Positions 45,399 to 53,705 of a DNA stretch of 64,000 nucleotides are shown here, in pieces. How positions within the stretch are numbered: position 1 is the first letter of the stretch; each line of letters starts with the position of its first letter. The translations under genes and the position numbers were made by a program. The notes beneath the pieces are model-generated. The model was not told the origin of the DNA. It saw only the letters and a program-made list of their open reading frames with translations, and did no database searches. Origin of the DNA: Planctomycetaceae bacterium (GTDB taxonomy: Bacteria > Planctomycetota > Planctomycetia > Planctomycetales > Planctomycetaceae); assembly GCA_002722955.1 (NCBI GenBank), contig PBMZ01000111.1:22319-86318 (forward strand). Direction: 5' to 3'.

Positions 45399-45431
45399 AT
45401 GCCCGGCTTTGCAAGAAGCCGGGCATTTTTT
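45399..45431 (+). terminator. Intrinsic terminator of rpsT
   Basis: ATGCCCGGCTT and AAGCCGGGCAT form an 11-base perfect stem around a TGCAAG loop, followed by six T, 29 bases after the stop codon. Sequence is a relative of the GAAGCCCGGC palindromes elsewhere in the window. Confidence 0.92.
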
Positions 45432-45530
45432 CGTGACGGAAATGACCTAGTTGCTTGAGACATCTCTGACTGGGCGTTTAGACTGGAATTGGCTCCGGAA
45501 TACTCACACTGACATCTACAAAGGCTAACG

Positions 45531-46631
45531 ATGGTTGTTGCAACACAAGCTTGCTCGGACTGGAACGCACTTGCCGATCAAGTTCTCGGTGGCGAAGAGA
45601 TCACCCGCGAGCAGGCTTTATCGATATTGAATTCTGACGACGACGAACTGCTGTCATTGCTGGCAGCAACTTTTCGAGTCCGACGGGAGCACTTCGGAAA
45701 ACAGGTCCAACTCTATTATCTTAAGAACGCCAAGAGCGGGCTCTGCCCTGAAGACTGTGGTTACTGTTCGCAAGCCGCCGATTCGGACGCTCCGATCGAG
45801 AAATACGCGATGCTCAACGAAGCCAAGCTTCTGGACGGTGCACGGCAAGCGGCAGAGAACAACGCTCGCACTTATTGCATCGTCGCCAGTGGCCGAGGCC
45901 CCTCGAACCGCGAAGTGACCCATGTGTCCAACGTCGTGCGGAAGATTAAGGATGAGTACGGCTTGCACATCTGCTGCTGTTTGGGGTTACTCTCGCCCGA
46001 GCAAGCGACGGAATTAAAGGATGCTGGCGTTGACCGCATCAACCACAATCTAAACACCAGCCGGAACTTTTACGACGACATTTGCTCGACCCACTCGTAC
46101 GACGATCGGCTGGACACTCTAAAGACCGCACGTGACGTTGGTCTCGAACTTTGTGCTGGGCTGATTGTTGGCATGGGCGAGGAGTACAACGATCTTATCG
46201 ATGTCGCTTTCGAACTTAAGGGGCTGAACGTCGAATCGATCCCGGTCAACTTCTTAAACGCGATTGACGGAACACGGCTTGAAGGCAAGGGCGACTTGGC
46301 ACCGCAATTCTGTCTGAAGACGCTGTGCATGTTCCGCATGGTTCACCCTTCCACCGAGATCCGCGTTGCCGGCGGTCGCGAAGTGAATCTGCGATCGATG
46401 CAGGCAATGAGTCTCTATGCCGCTAACTCGTTGTTCGTTAGCGATTACTTGACGACGGCTGGGCAAACACCGCAGGAAGACTTTCGGATGGTGCGCGATC
46501 TTGGCTTCGAGATCGTTACTGGCGACGCCAAGGTCGCTTCGCTGCTAAACTCAAGCGAGCAGGACATGCCAGCATCGAGTTGTGAGAAGTCAGGAAACTG
46601 CGTCAGCCTTCCAATCGCGGATGCACCATGA
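45531..46631 (+). CDS. bioB: Biotin synthase
   Basis: Radical SAM enzyme that inserts sulfur into dethiobiotin. The [4Fe-4S] ligands are Cys72, Cys76 and Cys79 (LCPEDCGYCSQ). AGLIVGMGEEYNDL and PVNFLNAIDGTRLEG are the usual SAM/substrate segments, and the [2Fe-2S] residues near the C-terminus fit (SIQAMS-type RSMQAMSLYAAN). Length 366 residues is slightly long because of the acidic N-terminus. Its stop TGA overlaps the ATG of the next gene (ATGA), so it is translationally coupled to an ABC permease that is not an obvious biotin gene. Confidence 0.95.
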   Translation: MVVATQACSDWNALADQVLGGEEITREQALSILNSDDDELLSLLAATFRVRREHFGKQVQLYYLKNAKSGLCPEDCGYCSQAADSDAPIEKYAMLNEAKLLDGARQAAENNARTYCIVASGRGPSNREVTHVSNVVRKIKDEYGLHICCCLGLLSPEQATELKDAGVDRINHNLNTSRNFYDDICSTHSYDDRLDTLKTARDVGLELCAGLIVGMGEEYNDLIDVAFELKGLNVESIPVNFLNAIDGTRLEGKGDLAPQFCLKTLCMFRMVHPSTEIRVAGGREVNLRSMQAMSLYAANSLFVSDYLTTAGQTPQEDFRMVRDLGFEIVTGDAKVASLLNSSEQDMPASSCEKSGNCVSLPIADAP

Positions 46632-48013
46632 GCAAACTTCGGGACAACGTTGTCTTCCGATTTCTAAACAACAACGGAATGCTGCTCGTGCTTTTCGCGC
46701 TGTGCGGCTATTACAGCGTTGTCACTTATTCCGAACAGTTTCCCACAGGTCGCGACGCTGCCGAGCGATTGGCGGATCGAATCGCAGCACAATTCGGCGA
46801 TGATGCGAAAGTCCTTGTTGTCACTCGGGCCAACGCCGCTGATGTAGAATTTGCTGACGTCGTCGCCAATCGGCTCAAGCAATCCGGTGTCGACGTCATC
46901 GAAACAGTCAACGGCGAGCCCGTTGACGCTCGCAAAGTGCTGGTGCGACTGAACAAGAAACAAACGCCGGTCGCGGCAATCGCTTGCACGAAGATGACGG
47001 CGTCTTGGCTGATCTTTGACGACTTGCCCACGGACTTTCCTGAATTGGGTGAGGCGCAGATCCTTCAGCCGGAAAGTTACTACTGGCCGACGTTCTTAAA
47101 AGGCGACAACTTATTGAACGTCGCCAATCAAATCGCAGTAACTGCCATCATTGCCATCGGCATGACTATGGTGATTGTCACGGCGGGCATCGACCTATCT
47201 GTCGGAAGTCTTGTCGCACTGTCCGCCGTCATTGCGACGCTGGTGATTCGCGATTGGTTTGGAGGCACCGAAGCGGGCGCGGGCGGGTTGATCGCCGGTT
47301 GCCTGATCGCCTTGGTGATCAGCACGCTGATCGGTTTGTTTACAGGCGTGATGGTGACGGGGTTCTCGATCCCACCGTTTATTGTGACGTTGGCAATGAT
47401 GCTGGTGGCTCGCGGAATCGCCTACATCCTGGCAGAAGGTCAATCGGTCTACGAAGTTCCCGACGAGTTCACTTGGCTGGGCCGTCATCAATGGGAGCTG
47501 GGCGAGATCGCACTTCCGGTGGCTGTGCTGTTGATGCTAATCCTGTATTCGATGGCGCACATCGTGATGTCTTACACTTCTTTAGGACGTTACATTTACG
47601 CAGTTGGCGGTAACCCGGAAACGGCTAGGCTCTCGGGAGTTCCCGTGCCGCTGATTTTGCTGTTTGCTTATACGGCCAGCGGTTTCTTTTCCGGATTGGG
47701 CGGCATCGTCACAGCGTCGACTCTGAAGAGCGGATCACCCACGTACGGTTTTATGTACGAGCTTTACGTGATTGCCGCTGTCGTTGTTGGAGGCACCAGC
47801 TTATCGGGTGGCGAGGGCAAGATCTCGGGCACCTTGATCGGAGCCTTCATCATCGCCGTGATCCGCAATGGCATGAATCTGACCAACGTTGAAAGCTACA
47901 CTCAAAATGTCGTGCTCGGGCTGATCATTCTGGCAGCAGCAATGCTCGACATGATTAAGCGCAAGGGCATGACATTGCCGGCCTTCACTTTTATCAAGAA
48001 ACTCTTGAGGTAA
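46628..48013 (+). CDS. Sugar-type ABC transporter permease with N-terminal soluble insert
   Basis: Inner-membrane permease of the BPD_transp_2 family (RbsC/XylH/AraH type). The core is typical: IAIGMTMVIVTAGIDLSVGSLVAL, a GGNPETARLSGV loop, and VVVGGTSLSGGEGKISGTLIGA. An unusual insert of about 115 residues lies between the first helix (LVLFALCGYYSVV) and the second, with alternating helix/strand pattern (AAERLADRIAAQFG, AKVLVVTRANAADVEFADVV), looking like a small Rossmann-like domain. No ATPase or substrate-binding protein is encoded next to it. It overlaps bioB by four bases and is followed three bases later by an FAD oxidase gene. Confidence 0.88.
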   Translation: MSKLRDNVVFRFLNNNGMLLVLFALCGYYSVVTYSEQFPTGRDAAERLADRIAAQFGDDAKVLVVTRANAADVEFADVVANRLKQSGVDVIETVNGEPVDARKVLVRLNKKQTPVAAIACTKMTASWLIFDDLPTDFPELGEAQILQPESYYWPTFLKGDNLLNVANQIAVTAIIAIGMTMVIVTAGIDLSVGSLVALSAVIATLVIRDWFGGTEAGAGGLIAGCLIALVISTLIGLFTGVMVTGFSIPPFIVTLAMMLVARGIAYILAEGQSVYEVPDEFTWLGRHQWELGEIALPVAVLLMLILYSMAHIVMSYTSLGRYIYAVGGNPETARLSGVPVPLILLFAYTASGFFSGLGGIVTASTLKSGSPTYGFMYELYVIAAVVVGGTSLSGGEGKISGTLIGAFIIAVIRNGMNLTNVESYTQNVVLGLIILAAAMLDMIKRKGMTLPAFTFIKKLLR

Positions 48014-48016
48014 CGC

Positions 48017-49177
48017 GTGGCGGAATCCTACGACTGCATTGTTCTAGGCGTCGGCGGTTTTGGCAGCAGCACCGTTTACCACCTTGCTAAGCGCGATCTT
48101 CGAGTTCTCGGCATCGATCAATTCCCTCTGGCGCACGACCGCGGAAGTTCTCACGGCGACACTCGAATCATTCGCAAAGCGTACTTCGAGCATCCCGCAT
48201 ACGTCCCACTCTTGCAGCGAGCCTACCAACTCTGGGACGAAGTTCAGAGCGAGTACGCAGACCTCACGGCAAACTCGGCAGAACATCTACTATTGAATCG
48301 TTGCGGAGTCTTCAGCGCCGGCCCGCATAATGGAATCGTCGTGAACGGCATCCGCCAAGCAGCCAAGCAACATGCACTTGCCTACGAAGACATCAGCGCC
48401 AGTGACGCAAAGGATCGATTTCCGGGCTATCAGATTCCCGAGGGTTTCGACATCGTGTTCGAGTCCGAAGCGGGTTACTTGCATGTGGAGCGTTGCGTCA
48501 GCGCGTTCGGACAACTAGCACAGCAACACGGAGCCACGCTGAAGACGAACGAGCAAGTCATCGGATGGAGTTCAACGAGCAATGCGGTCGAAGTCAAAAC
48601 AGACAACGACACATATCACGCTGACTCATTGATCATCACAGCCGGTGCATGGAGCGACCAGATTCTTGATCGCTTGAATCTCCCTTTGACCGTGCTTCGC
48701 AAGGTTTTGCTTTGGCATCAGACCGCAGATCGTTCCTTCGACGTCGATGCAGGACGCGGCGGATTCTTCTTTGACATGCCGTATGGTCGCTTCTACGGAT
48801 TCCCTTGTCTTGATGGAAGAACCGTGAAGCTGGCCGAGCACTCCGGCGGCGAGACCGTTCACGATCCACTCAATTTGGATCGCAGTCTAAAACCCAGCGA
48901 CACGGCCAACGTGAGAAAGTTTCTTTCTGAGGTGATGCCAAACCTCGACATAGAGCCATCGCGCCATGTCGTGTGCATGTACACGATGACGCCAGACGAA
49001 AACTTCATTATCGATCGGCATCCTGAGTTCGCGAACGTTTGCTATGGCGCTGGCTTTTCAGGACACGGCTTCAAGTTCACGTCGTCGATTGGCGAGGCAC
49101 TCGCGGACATCGCAACCACTGGTTCTTCCGCGTTGCCGATTGAATTTCTTTCCCCTCGTCGATTTCTGCAAGCGTAA
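48017..49177 (+). CDS. FAD-dependent N-methyl amino acid oxidase (SolA/sarcosine oxidase-like)
   Basis: Monomeric flavoenzyme of the MTOX/MSOX family, oxidising N-methyl amino acids to the free amine, formaldehyde and peroxide. The dinucleotide fold GVGGFGSSTVYHLAKRDLRV starts at residue 11. The covalent-FAD cysteine lies in VVCMYTMTPDENFIID (near residue 319), and GAGFSGHGFKF is the usual C-terminal motif. Substrate (sarcosine, N-methyltryptophan or pipecolate) cannot be decided. Start is a GTG three bases after the permease stop, so bioB, permease and oxidase form one run. Confidence 0.92.
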   Translation: MAESYDCIVLGVGGFGSSTVYHLAKRDLRVLGIDQFPLAHDRGSSHGDTRIIRKAYFEHPAYVPLLQRAYQLWDEVQSEYADLTANSAEHLLLNRCGVFSAGPHNGIVVNGIRQAAKQHALAYEDISASDAKDRFPGYQIPEGFDIVFESEAGYLHVERCVSAFGQLAQQHGATLKTNEQVIGWSSTSNAVEVKTDNDTYHADSLIITAGAWSDQILDRLNLPLTVLRKVLLWHQTADRSFDVDAGRGGFFFDMPYGRFYGFPCLDGRTVKLAEHSGGETVHDPLNLDRSLKPSDTANVRKFLSEVMPNLDIEPSRHVVCMYTMTPDENFIIDRHPEFANVCYGAGFSGHGFKFTSSIGEALADIATTGSSALPIEFLSPRRFLQA

Positions 49178-49210
49178 AGCGTTGACTCACACCAGCGCGG
49201 TGCGTCGAAC

Positions 49211-51109
49211 TTACTCGCTGGAGTTTCCGGCTGGCACAGCAAATTCAGGTTGTGGCGGTGCATTGCCGCTTGATTGATCAGACAACGCTCCTGTTACCGG
49301 CTCGCGGCGGCCAAGCAGCCAGGATGCGGTCACCGTGCAGAGGACTCGCAGTAGAAGAGCCATCGAACCGTACCAAATCGAGTTGGCGACGACGGCAAAC
49401 CATGGCGAACCGGCGAAAATCCCGAGTTCGTTAAACTCGTTCACGCCGACGATGATCATTGGTGAGAACAGCAACATCACATTAAACGGCGACTCATTGT
49501 CAGGTTGAATCAGCATGGCAAACGGAGCAAGTAGCATTGGCGGAATCAGACACCAACCGATCACCGAACCGATGGCAACCATGATCGCTTTAGATTGCGT
49601 CTTGATAAACATGCCTATCAAGAACGAGAGCCAGGCAACCATGGGAAGATAAATGAATGCCGTAACAACGGATGTGACTCCGTAGAGTGTGACATCCCAA
49701 TGCTGGGTGAAATAGTAATAGTTCCGCCCTCCCATACGTGCCAACTCGTCGCGCCACCACGTTGCGAACAATAACATGCATACAAATGGGATCATCAACG
49801 CAGCAATCAACCGATAGACTCCAATCAACTTTTGCCGAATAAGTTCACTGGTATCAAGCGGCGTCGTTAGCAAGATCTCAAGCGTTTGGTGCGAGCGTTC
49901 CGACGCCATCAAACTGGCGGCTTTCGCAGACACAACAATCGGTGTCATGATCCAAAAGGCAAAGACAGCAAAGTGCAACCAATCGTAGGCGTAATACGAT
50001 TCCAGAGTCATGACCCAGATGCCATAACACAGGATCAATGGAATCAACACCACCAAGATGCGAATCAAGTAGCGAGTCGTTCCGAACGACTTCTTTTGAG
50101 TTTCTCGCCAACCAATGGGCTTCTTGTTGGGCAACTCACCGTGACCCATCAAGACGACGCCGCCAGTAAACCGATTGAGTCGCAAGAAGATCCGATCGAA
50201 CTGTTTCAATAGCCACAATAGAGGTCGCATCGGTGGTGCGAATGCACGTCGTACCAGGAAAAACCGCGAAGCCTCGAAGAAAAAGAGCGACATCAAAATG
50301 ACTGGCAGGCTTTGAACCATATACAGTTCTTTGGTTGCGCCAGTCCAAGCTTTCTCGAAAAAGAGGTACGGTGGCATGTGCATGAACAGCAGGTCTCTGG
50401 GGTGACTGATAAAACCGATATCCGTCAGTATCTGAAAGACCCCAGTTTGCTGCAGCAGGTCGAACACAAGGCCCCGTTTTCGATGGAAGTTGGTAATCCG
50501 CATCGCTTCCAACACCGGAATGCAAAACACAACAAAGGCACCGATGATGTAGGTCGAGATGAAAGCGGCTGCCGTGGTTCGAAAGAAGGCTGAACACATT
50601 AGCCTCAGCGTTCCCACCTGCATTGCTAGAAGCAACAACGTCCACGCGGCGGCACCAATTTGGTTGGCGGAGACACCACCCATCAAATACGTAACGGCCA
50701 TCGATGGTACGCTCAGAAGTATCAAGCACACCATCGGCAACAGGCGGCTGTAGAGTTTCTGCAAAAGAATCGATCGAGGCCCTAAGCCTGTGAGCAGAAT
50801 TAAGCCAAGATTATCGCGTTCTTTCTCGCCCGTGATGGCCCCCGAAACCATTGCCGGCAAGAACAAGCAAATGCCGGCAAACTGCAAGGCGACCAGTCCG
50901 AAGAAGACATTTCGTCCACGACCGAGCGCATTCAAACCGGTCAGATGACGAGTTTCCTCGAAAGCGATCAGCAAGTAGCCGCCCACGAGCAAAATCGCAT
51001 AAAACGTTCGAATGATGTAAGTTCGCCGCCGTGCGGCTTGCTCGACCAACTCTTTTCCGAGCAACGGCAACGCAATGGATTTCAGTATCGACCGCTTTTT
51101 CTTTTGCAT
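49211..51109 (-). CDS. Multi-spanning ABC-2-type transport permease
   Basis: A 632-residue membrane protein with about twelve hydrophobic helices in two halves (first around IIRTFYAILLVGGYLLIAF, second around IRILVVLIPLILCYGIWV). The SGAITGEKERDNLGLILLTGLGPRSIL and SLMASERSHQTLEILLTTPLDTSELI segments are the two ABC-2 coupling motifs, so it is a fused pair of ABC-2 permease domains. No ATPase is encoded next to it; it may pair with a distant one. A conserved type in planctomycetes. It faces pduO across a short region with a 12-base inverted repeat. Confidence 0.85.
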   Translation of the reverse strand: MQKKKRSILKSIALPLLGKELVEQAARRRTYIIRTFYAILLVGGYLLIAFEETRHLTGLNALGRGRNVFFGLVALQFAGICLFLPAMVSGAITGEKERDNLGLILLTGLGPRSILLQKLYSRLLPMVCLILLSVPSMAVTYLMGGVSANQIGAAAWTLLLLAMQVGTLRLMCSAFFRTTAAAFISTYIIGAFVVFCIPVLEAMRITNFHRKRGLVFDLLQQTGVFQILTDIGFISHPRDLLFMHMPPYLFFEKAWTGATKELYMVQSLPVILMSLFFFEASRFFLVRRAFAPPMRPLLWLLKQFDRIFLRLNRFTGGVVLMGHGELPNKKPIGWRETQKKSFGTTRYLIRILVVLIPLILCYGIWVMTLESYYAYDWLHFAVFAFWIMTPIVVSAKAASLMASERSHQTLEILLTTPLDTSELIRQKLIGVYRLIAALMIPFVCMLLFATWWRDELARMGGRNYYYFTQHWDVTLYGVTSVVTAFIYLPMVAWLSFLIGMFIKTQSKAIMVAIGSVIGWCLIPPMLLAPFAMLIQPDNESPFNVMLLFSPMIIVGVNEFNELGIFAGSPWFAVVANSIWYGSMALLLRVLCTVTASWLLGRREPVTGALSDQSSGNAPPQPEFAVPAGNSSE

Positions 51110-51125
51110 GTCAGAGAATCACGGG

Positions 51126-51183
51126 GTTTTCGACAGCATTGGGCCCTAGAAATTCGCAGTCTCCTTCATTCGCTGTCGAAAAC
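51126..51183. repeat. Perfect 12-base inverted repeat in a divergent promoter region
   Basis: GTTTTCGACAGC (51126-51137) and GCTGTCGAAAAC (51172-51183) are exact complements with a 34-base loop. They lie between the ABC-2 permease start (51109, minus) and pduO (51306, plus). Could be a regulatory site or leader hairpin for either gene; no cobalamin riboswitch elements are visible around it. Confidence 0.5.
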
Positions 51184-51305
51184 ACGTCTCACGCTTGAAG
51201 AAGATACGGCTTACGAGGCTACTCTTTCGACACGCCGACCGCTACGATTTGTCCGCTTTTTGTTCAGGATCTTGCTGAGAAAACCCGCGATGTGGAGACT
51301 TCGTC

Positions 51306-51875
51306 ATGGTCTTTCTGGACCGCATTTACACGAAAAGTGGAGATCAAGGTGAAACGGGCCTCGGCGATGGCTCTCGAGTGCCCAAAACCAGCCCGCGAAT
51401 CATCGCCTACGGCGGCGTCGACGAGCTGAATTCCGTCATCGGGTTGGTGCGAACAACGGAACTCGATGAGACAATCGACGCGTGGCTCGCGCAGATTCAG
51501 CACGAGCTGTTCGACATCGGCGCCGAACTTTGCATGCCCCCTTCCGAAGACTCGCCGTCGATGGCGAGGATCTCCGAATCAAACGTGGCCCAGATCGAGA
51601 GTTGGATTGATGAGGCCAACGAGTCACTGTCGGCCTTGACCAGCTTCATTCTTCCCGGTGGTTCCGCATCCGCGGCTTATTTGCATTTGGCCAGAACGGT
51701 GTGCCGCCGCGTCGAGATCGGAGTCTTGGAATTGGCCGAACTTGAAGACGTCAACGAACAGACGATCGTCTACCTGAATCGGCTTTCCGATCTCTTATTT
51801 GTGCTGGCGCGGCGCTGCAATAACAACGGCCAATCCGATGTGTTGTGGGTGCCATCGAAAACCGCCGAAAGTTGA
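51306..51875 (+). CDS. Cob(I)alamin adenosyltransferase, PduO type
   Basis: Makes adenosylcobalamin from cob(I)alamin and ATP. N-terminal RIYTKSGDQGETGLGDGSRVPKTSPRI contains the ATP-binding region of this family, AYGGVDELNS the next motif, and ARTVCRRVEI with YLNRLSDLLFVLAR the conserved C-terminal helices. At 189 residues it is a single-domain form. No cobalamin riboswitch is evident upstream. It ends just before an intrinsic terminator. Confidence 0.94.
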   Translation: MVFLDRIYTKSGDQGETGLGDGSRVPKTSPRIIAYGGVDELNSVIGLVRTTELDETIDAWLAQIQHELFDIGAELCMPPSEDSPSMARISESNVAQIESWIDEANESLSALTSFILPGGSASAAYLHLARTVCRRVEIGVLELAELEDVNEQTIVYLNRLSDLLFVLARRCNNNGQSDVLWVPSKTAES

Positions 51876-51892
51876 GTGCGAAGGCGCTCAAC

Positions 51893-51929
51893 AGAAGCCC
51901 CGCTTTTCCGAAAAGCCGGGCTTCTTTTT
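51893..51929 (+). terminator. Intrinsic terminator of the PduO-type gene
   Basis: A 15-base stem (AGAAGCCCCGCTTTT with AAAAGCCGGGCTTCT, one mismatch) around a CCG loop, followed by five T, 18 bases after the stop. It also ends at the stop codon of the convergent M81 gene (51931), so it may serve both transcripts. Confidence 0.85.
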
Positions 51930-51930
51930 G

Positions 51931-53433
51931 TTAACACAAGATCGTCGGCTCAAGCCCCTCGATCTCCATGTCGGCCGGGAAATAAGGTCGCTTGAGCTTC
52001 TTGAAGTCGACGTGTTTTAGCGTTGCTGGCGTTGGCCCGGGAGTATCCAAGACGAAGATCCCTTTCGCAATTTTGCCATAGGCGTGGCGATAGTTCATCG
52101 GATTCTTGGCGACGATGAACTTGAAATCTTGGGGATCAAGGTCGACGGCGCGAACCTGCTCGTCGTGCCAATCGTAAGTTGCGCGGCTCATGATCATCAG
52201 CTTGATCGAACCAATACGAAAGACGGCAGTTGGCCCCATGTGCTCTTGATGACCTTCCCATTGGCCGCCGGTGTAGACAAAGTTGCCGTCGTGCAAACTC
52301 TCAACCGTTCCCGTCAACGTGCGTGTTTCTCCCCAACGCGGATCCCGTTTGTGGCCGATCGGAAGTGACAGCTCCGCACCAACACCCGCCTCGTGACACG
52401 CCGCAGCAGCTTCGGGATCGATGACCGGGACAAGCGACTCGGCATCGACGCCACTCTCGATCAGCGCCGATAGCGTATGAATGCTATCCCCCGCCGCACC
52501 ACCACCGCAGCAATCAGCACACTCGACAAGAATCACTGGGCCACCGTCGACTTCCATGCCCTTGGCAATTGCTGCTGCTGGCGACATCGTCTCGGGTTCG
52601 AGATCGTGTCGACGATCCCAATACCGCTCTGCGATGTCTCCCACCAACGACTTGGCCAGTTCGATGTCGTTGTCGGTGATGACCAACCCGCCGCTGCCCA
52701 TCTCCTCGCAGTCCATGTATGGATGAATCAAGAACAAACTGGTCGACAAAACCTCGTCGCGTTCTTCGAGCGACTTGGTGTATCGCATCAAATCGGCGAA
52801 AGGATCGTCGTCATTCGTCGATCCGTTGATGGCGCTGGTGACGACAGGCACCTTGCCCATAGACATCGTCGGCTTACACTTCCCCGCAATCGTATCAAAC
52901 AACAATCGAGCCCCCCGCTGCCCGGTTTGAAATTGATCGTGATGCGGGTAAGTCTCCCAACCCAACAGTGCATCCGCGTGCTTGACCATTTCAGCGGTGA
53001 TGTAGGCATGCAAGTCCAGCGTTACAACGATGGGAACATCGGGACCGACAAGCTCGCGAGCCATCCGGATCATCTCGCCTTCAGGGTCATCGCAGCCTTC
53101 GGCAAGTGCTGAGCCGTGTAGTGGCAGCAGGACGCCGTCTAATGGCATCGCCAGCTCAAGCCGCTCGTACCACTCGCCACGCAGTTGTTCGTAGCACTCG
53201 CGCGTGATCGGCCCGGCGGCACAAGCCGAAGCGAAGATCAACGGGATCGGTTCGACATCCTGCTGGCGAAGTGCCTCGAGCATCCCGCCAACGACGCTCA
53301 TCGTTTGTTGCAGTACTTCGTCATCGCGAAACAACTCCGTCGATTCGTACAACGATATATCAATCGGCAAACCACCAAGGTGATTGCATTCCGTCAAGAT
53401 ACCACCAAGAGCGATGCGAGGAGTGTTGGACAT
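51931..53433 (-). CDS. M81 family (MlrC-like) metallopeptidase
   Basis: A 500-residue protein of the M81/MlrC family, named for the microcystin-degradation cluster of Sphingomonas though most members act elsewhere. The N-terminal RIALGGILTECNHLGG, LPLHGSALAEGCDDPEGEM and VTLDLHAYITAEMVKHADALLG supply the expected metal ligands; ECADCCGGGAAGDS lies in the C-terminal half. AGGAAAG precedes the ATG at 53433. Substrate unknown. Its promoter region faces the Nramp-like gene and contains a 34-base inverted repeat. Confidence 0.92.
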   Translation of the reverse strand: MSNTPRIALGGILTECNHLGGLPIDISLYESTELFRDDEVLQQTMSVVGGMLEALRQQDVEPIPLIFASACAAGPITRECYEQLRGEWYERLELAMPLDGVLLPLHGSALAEGCDDPEGEMIRMARELVGPDVPIVVTLDLHAYITAEMVKHADALLGWETYPHHDQFQTGQRGARLLFDTIAGKCKPTMSMGKVPVVTSAINGSTNDDDPFADLMRYTKSLEERDEVLSTSLFLIHPYMDCEEMGSGGLVITDNDIELAKSLVGDIAERYWDRRHDLEPETMSPAAAIAKGMEVDGGPVILVECADCCGGGAAGDSIHTLSALIESGVDAESLVPVIDPEAAAACHEAGVGAELSLPIGHKRDPRWGETRTLTGTVESLHDGNFVYTGGQWEGHQEHMGPTAVFRIGSIKLMIMSRATYDWHDEQVRAVDLDPQDFKFIVAKNPMNYRHAYGKIAKGIFVLDTPGPTPATLKHVDFKKLKRPYFPADMEIEGLEPTILC

Positions 53434-53478
53434 TGAGCTTTCCTGAGTAGATTGCGTGCGGGAACTTTGTAGTTGTCT

Positions 53479-53591
53479 GAATAGCGATTGATGAATGTTG
53501 ATTTGTGATTTCAGAAGGCCTGTATTTTCGTTCTTCTTCAGCCTTCTTCATTACTTCGAAATCAAAAATCAACATTCATCAATCGCTATTC
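53479..53591. repeat. Long inverted repeat with nested hairpin in a divergent promoter region
   Basis: Arms 53479-53512 and 53558-53591 are 34-base reverse complements with one mismatch (core ATAGCGATTGATGAATG). Inside the 45-base centre is a second short pair, AGAAGGC (53513-53519) and GCCTTCT (53541-53547). It lies between the M81 gene (start 53433, minus) and the Nramp-like gene (start 53706, plus), 46 and 115 bases from the starts. The size and nesting resemble a small non-autonomous element, but no target-site duplication is evident. Confidence 0.8.
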
Positions 53592-53705
53592 AATTCACAA
53601 GAGCTACCTATAAACGGTTGGGGGGTGCTCATACGAGCGACTCCGGTTCAGAGATCGGCTATCATACACGGACACTGAAACTGATGCTCTGGTGAGGCCC
53701 CCAAG

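Noticed and set aside
51110..51305. Cobalamin riboswitch ahead of the PduO-type gene
   Set aside because: I could not find the B12-box pattern or a compatible stem set; only a simple 12-base inverted repeat is present.
53495..53695. Small protein encoded over the long inverted repeat
   Set aside because: Most of it is translation of the palindrome arms; mirror-image frames occur on both strands.
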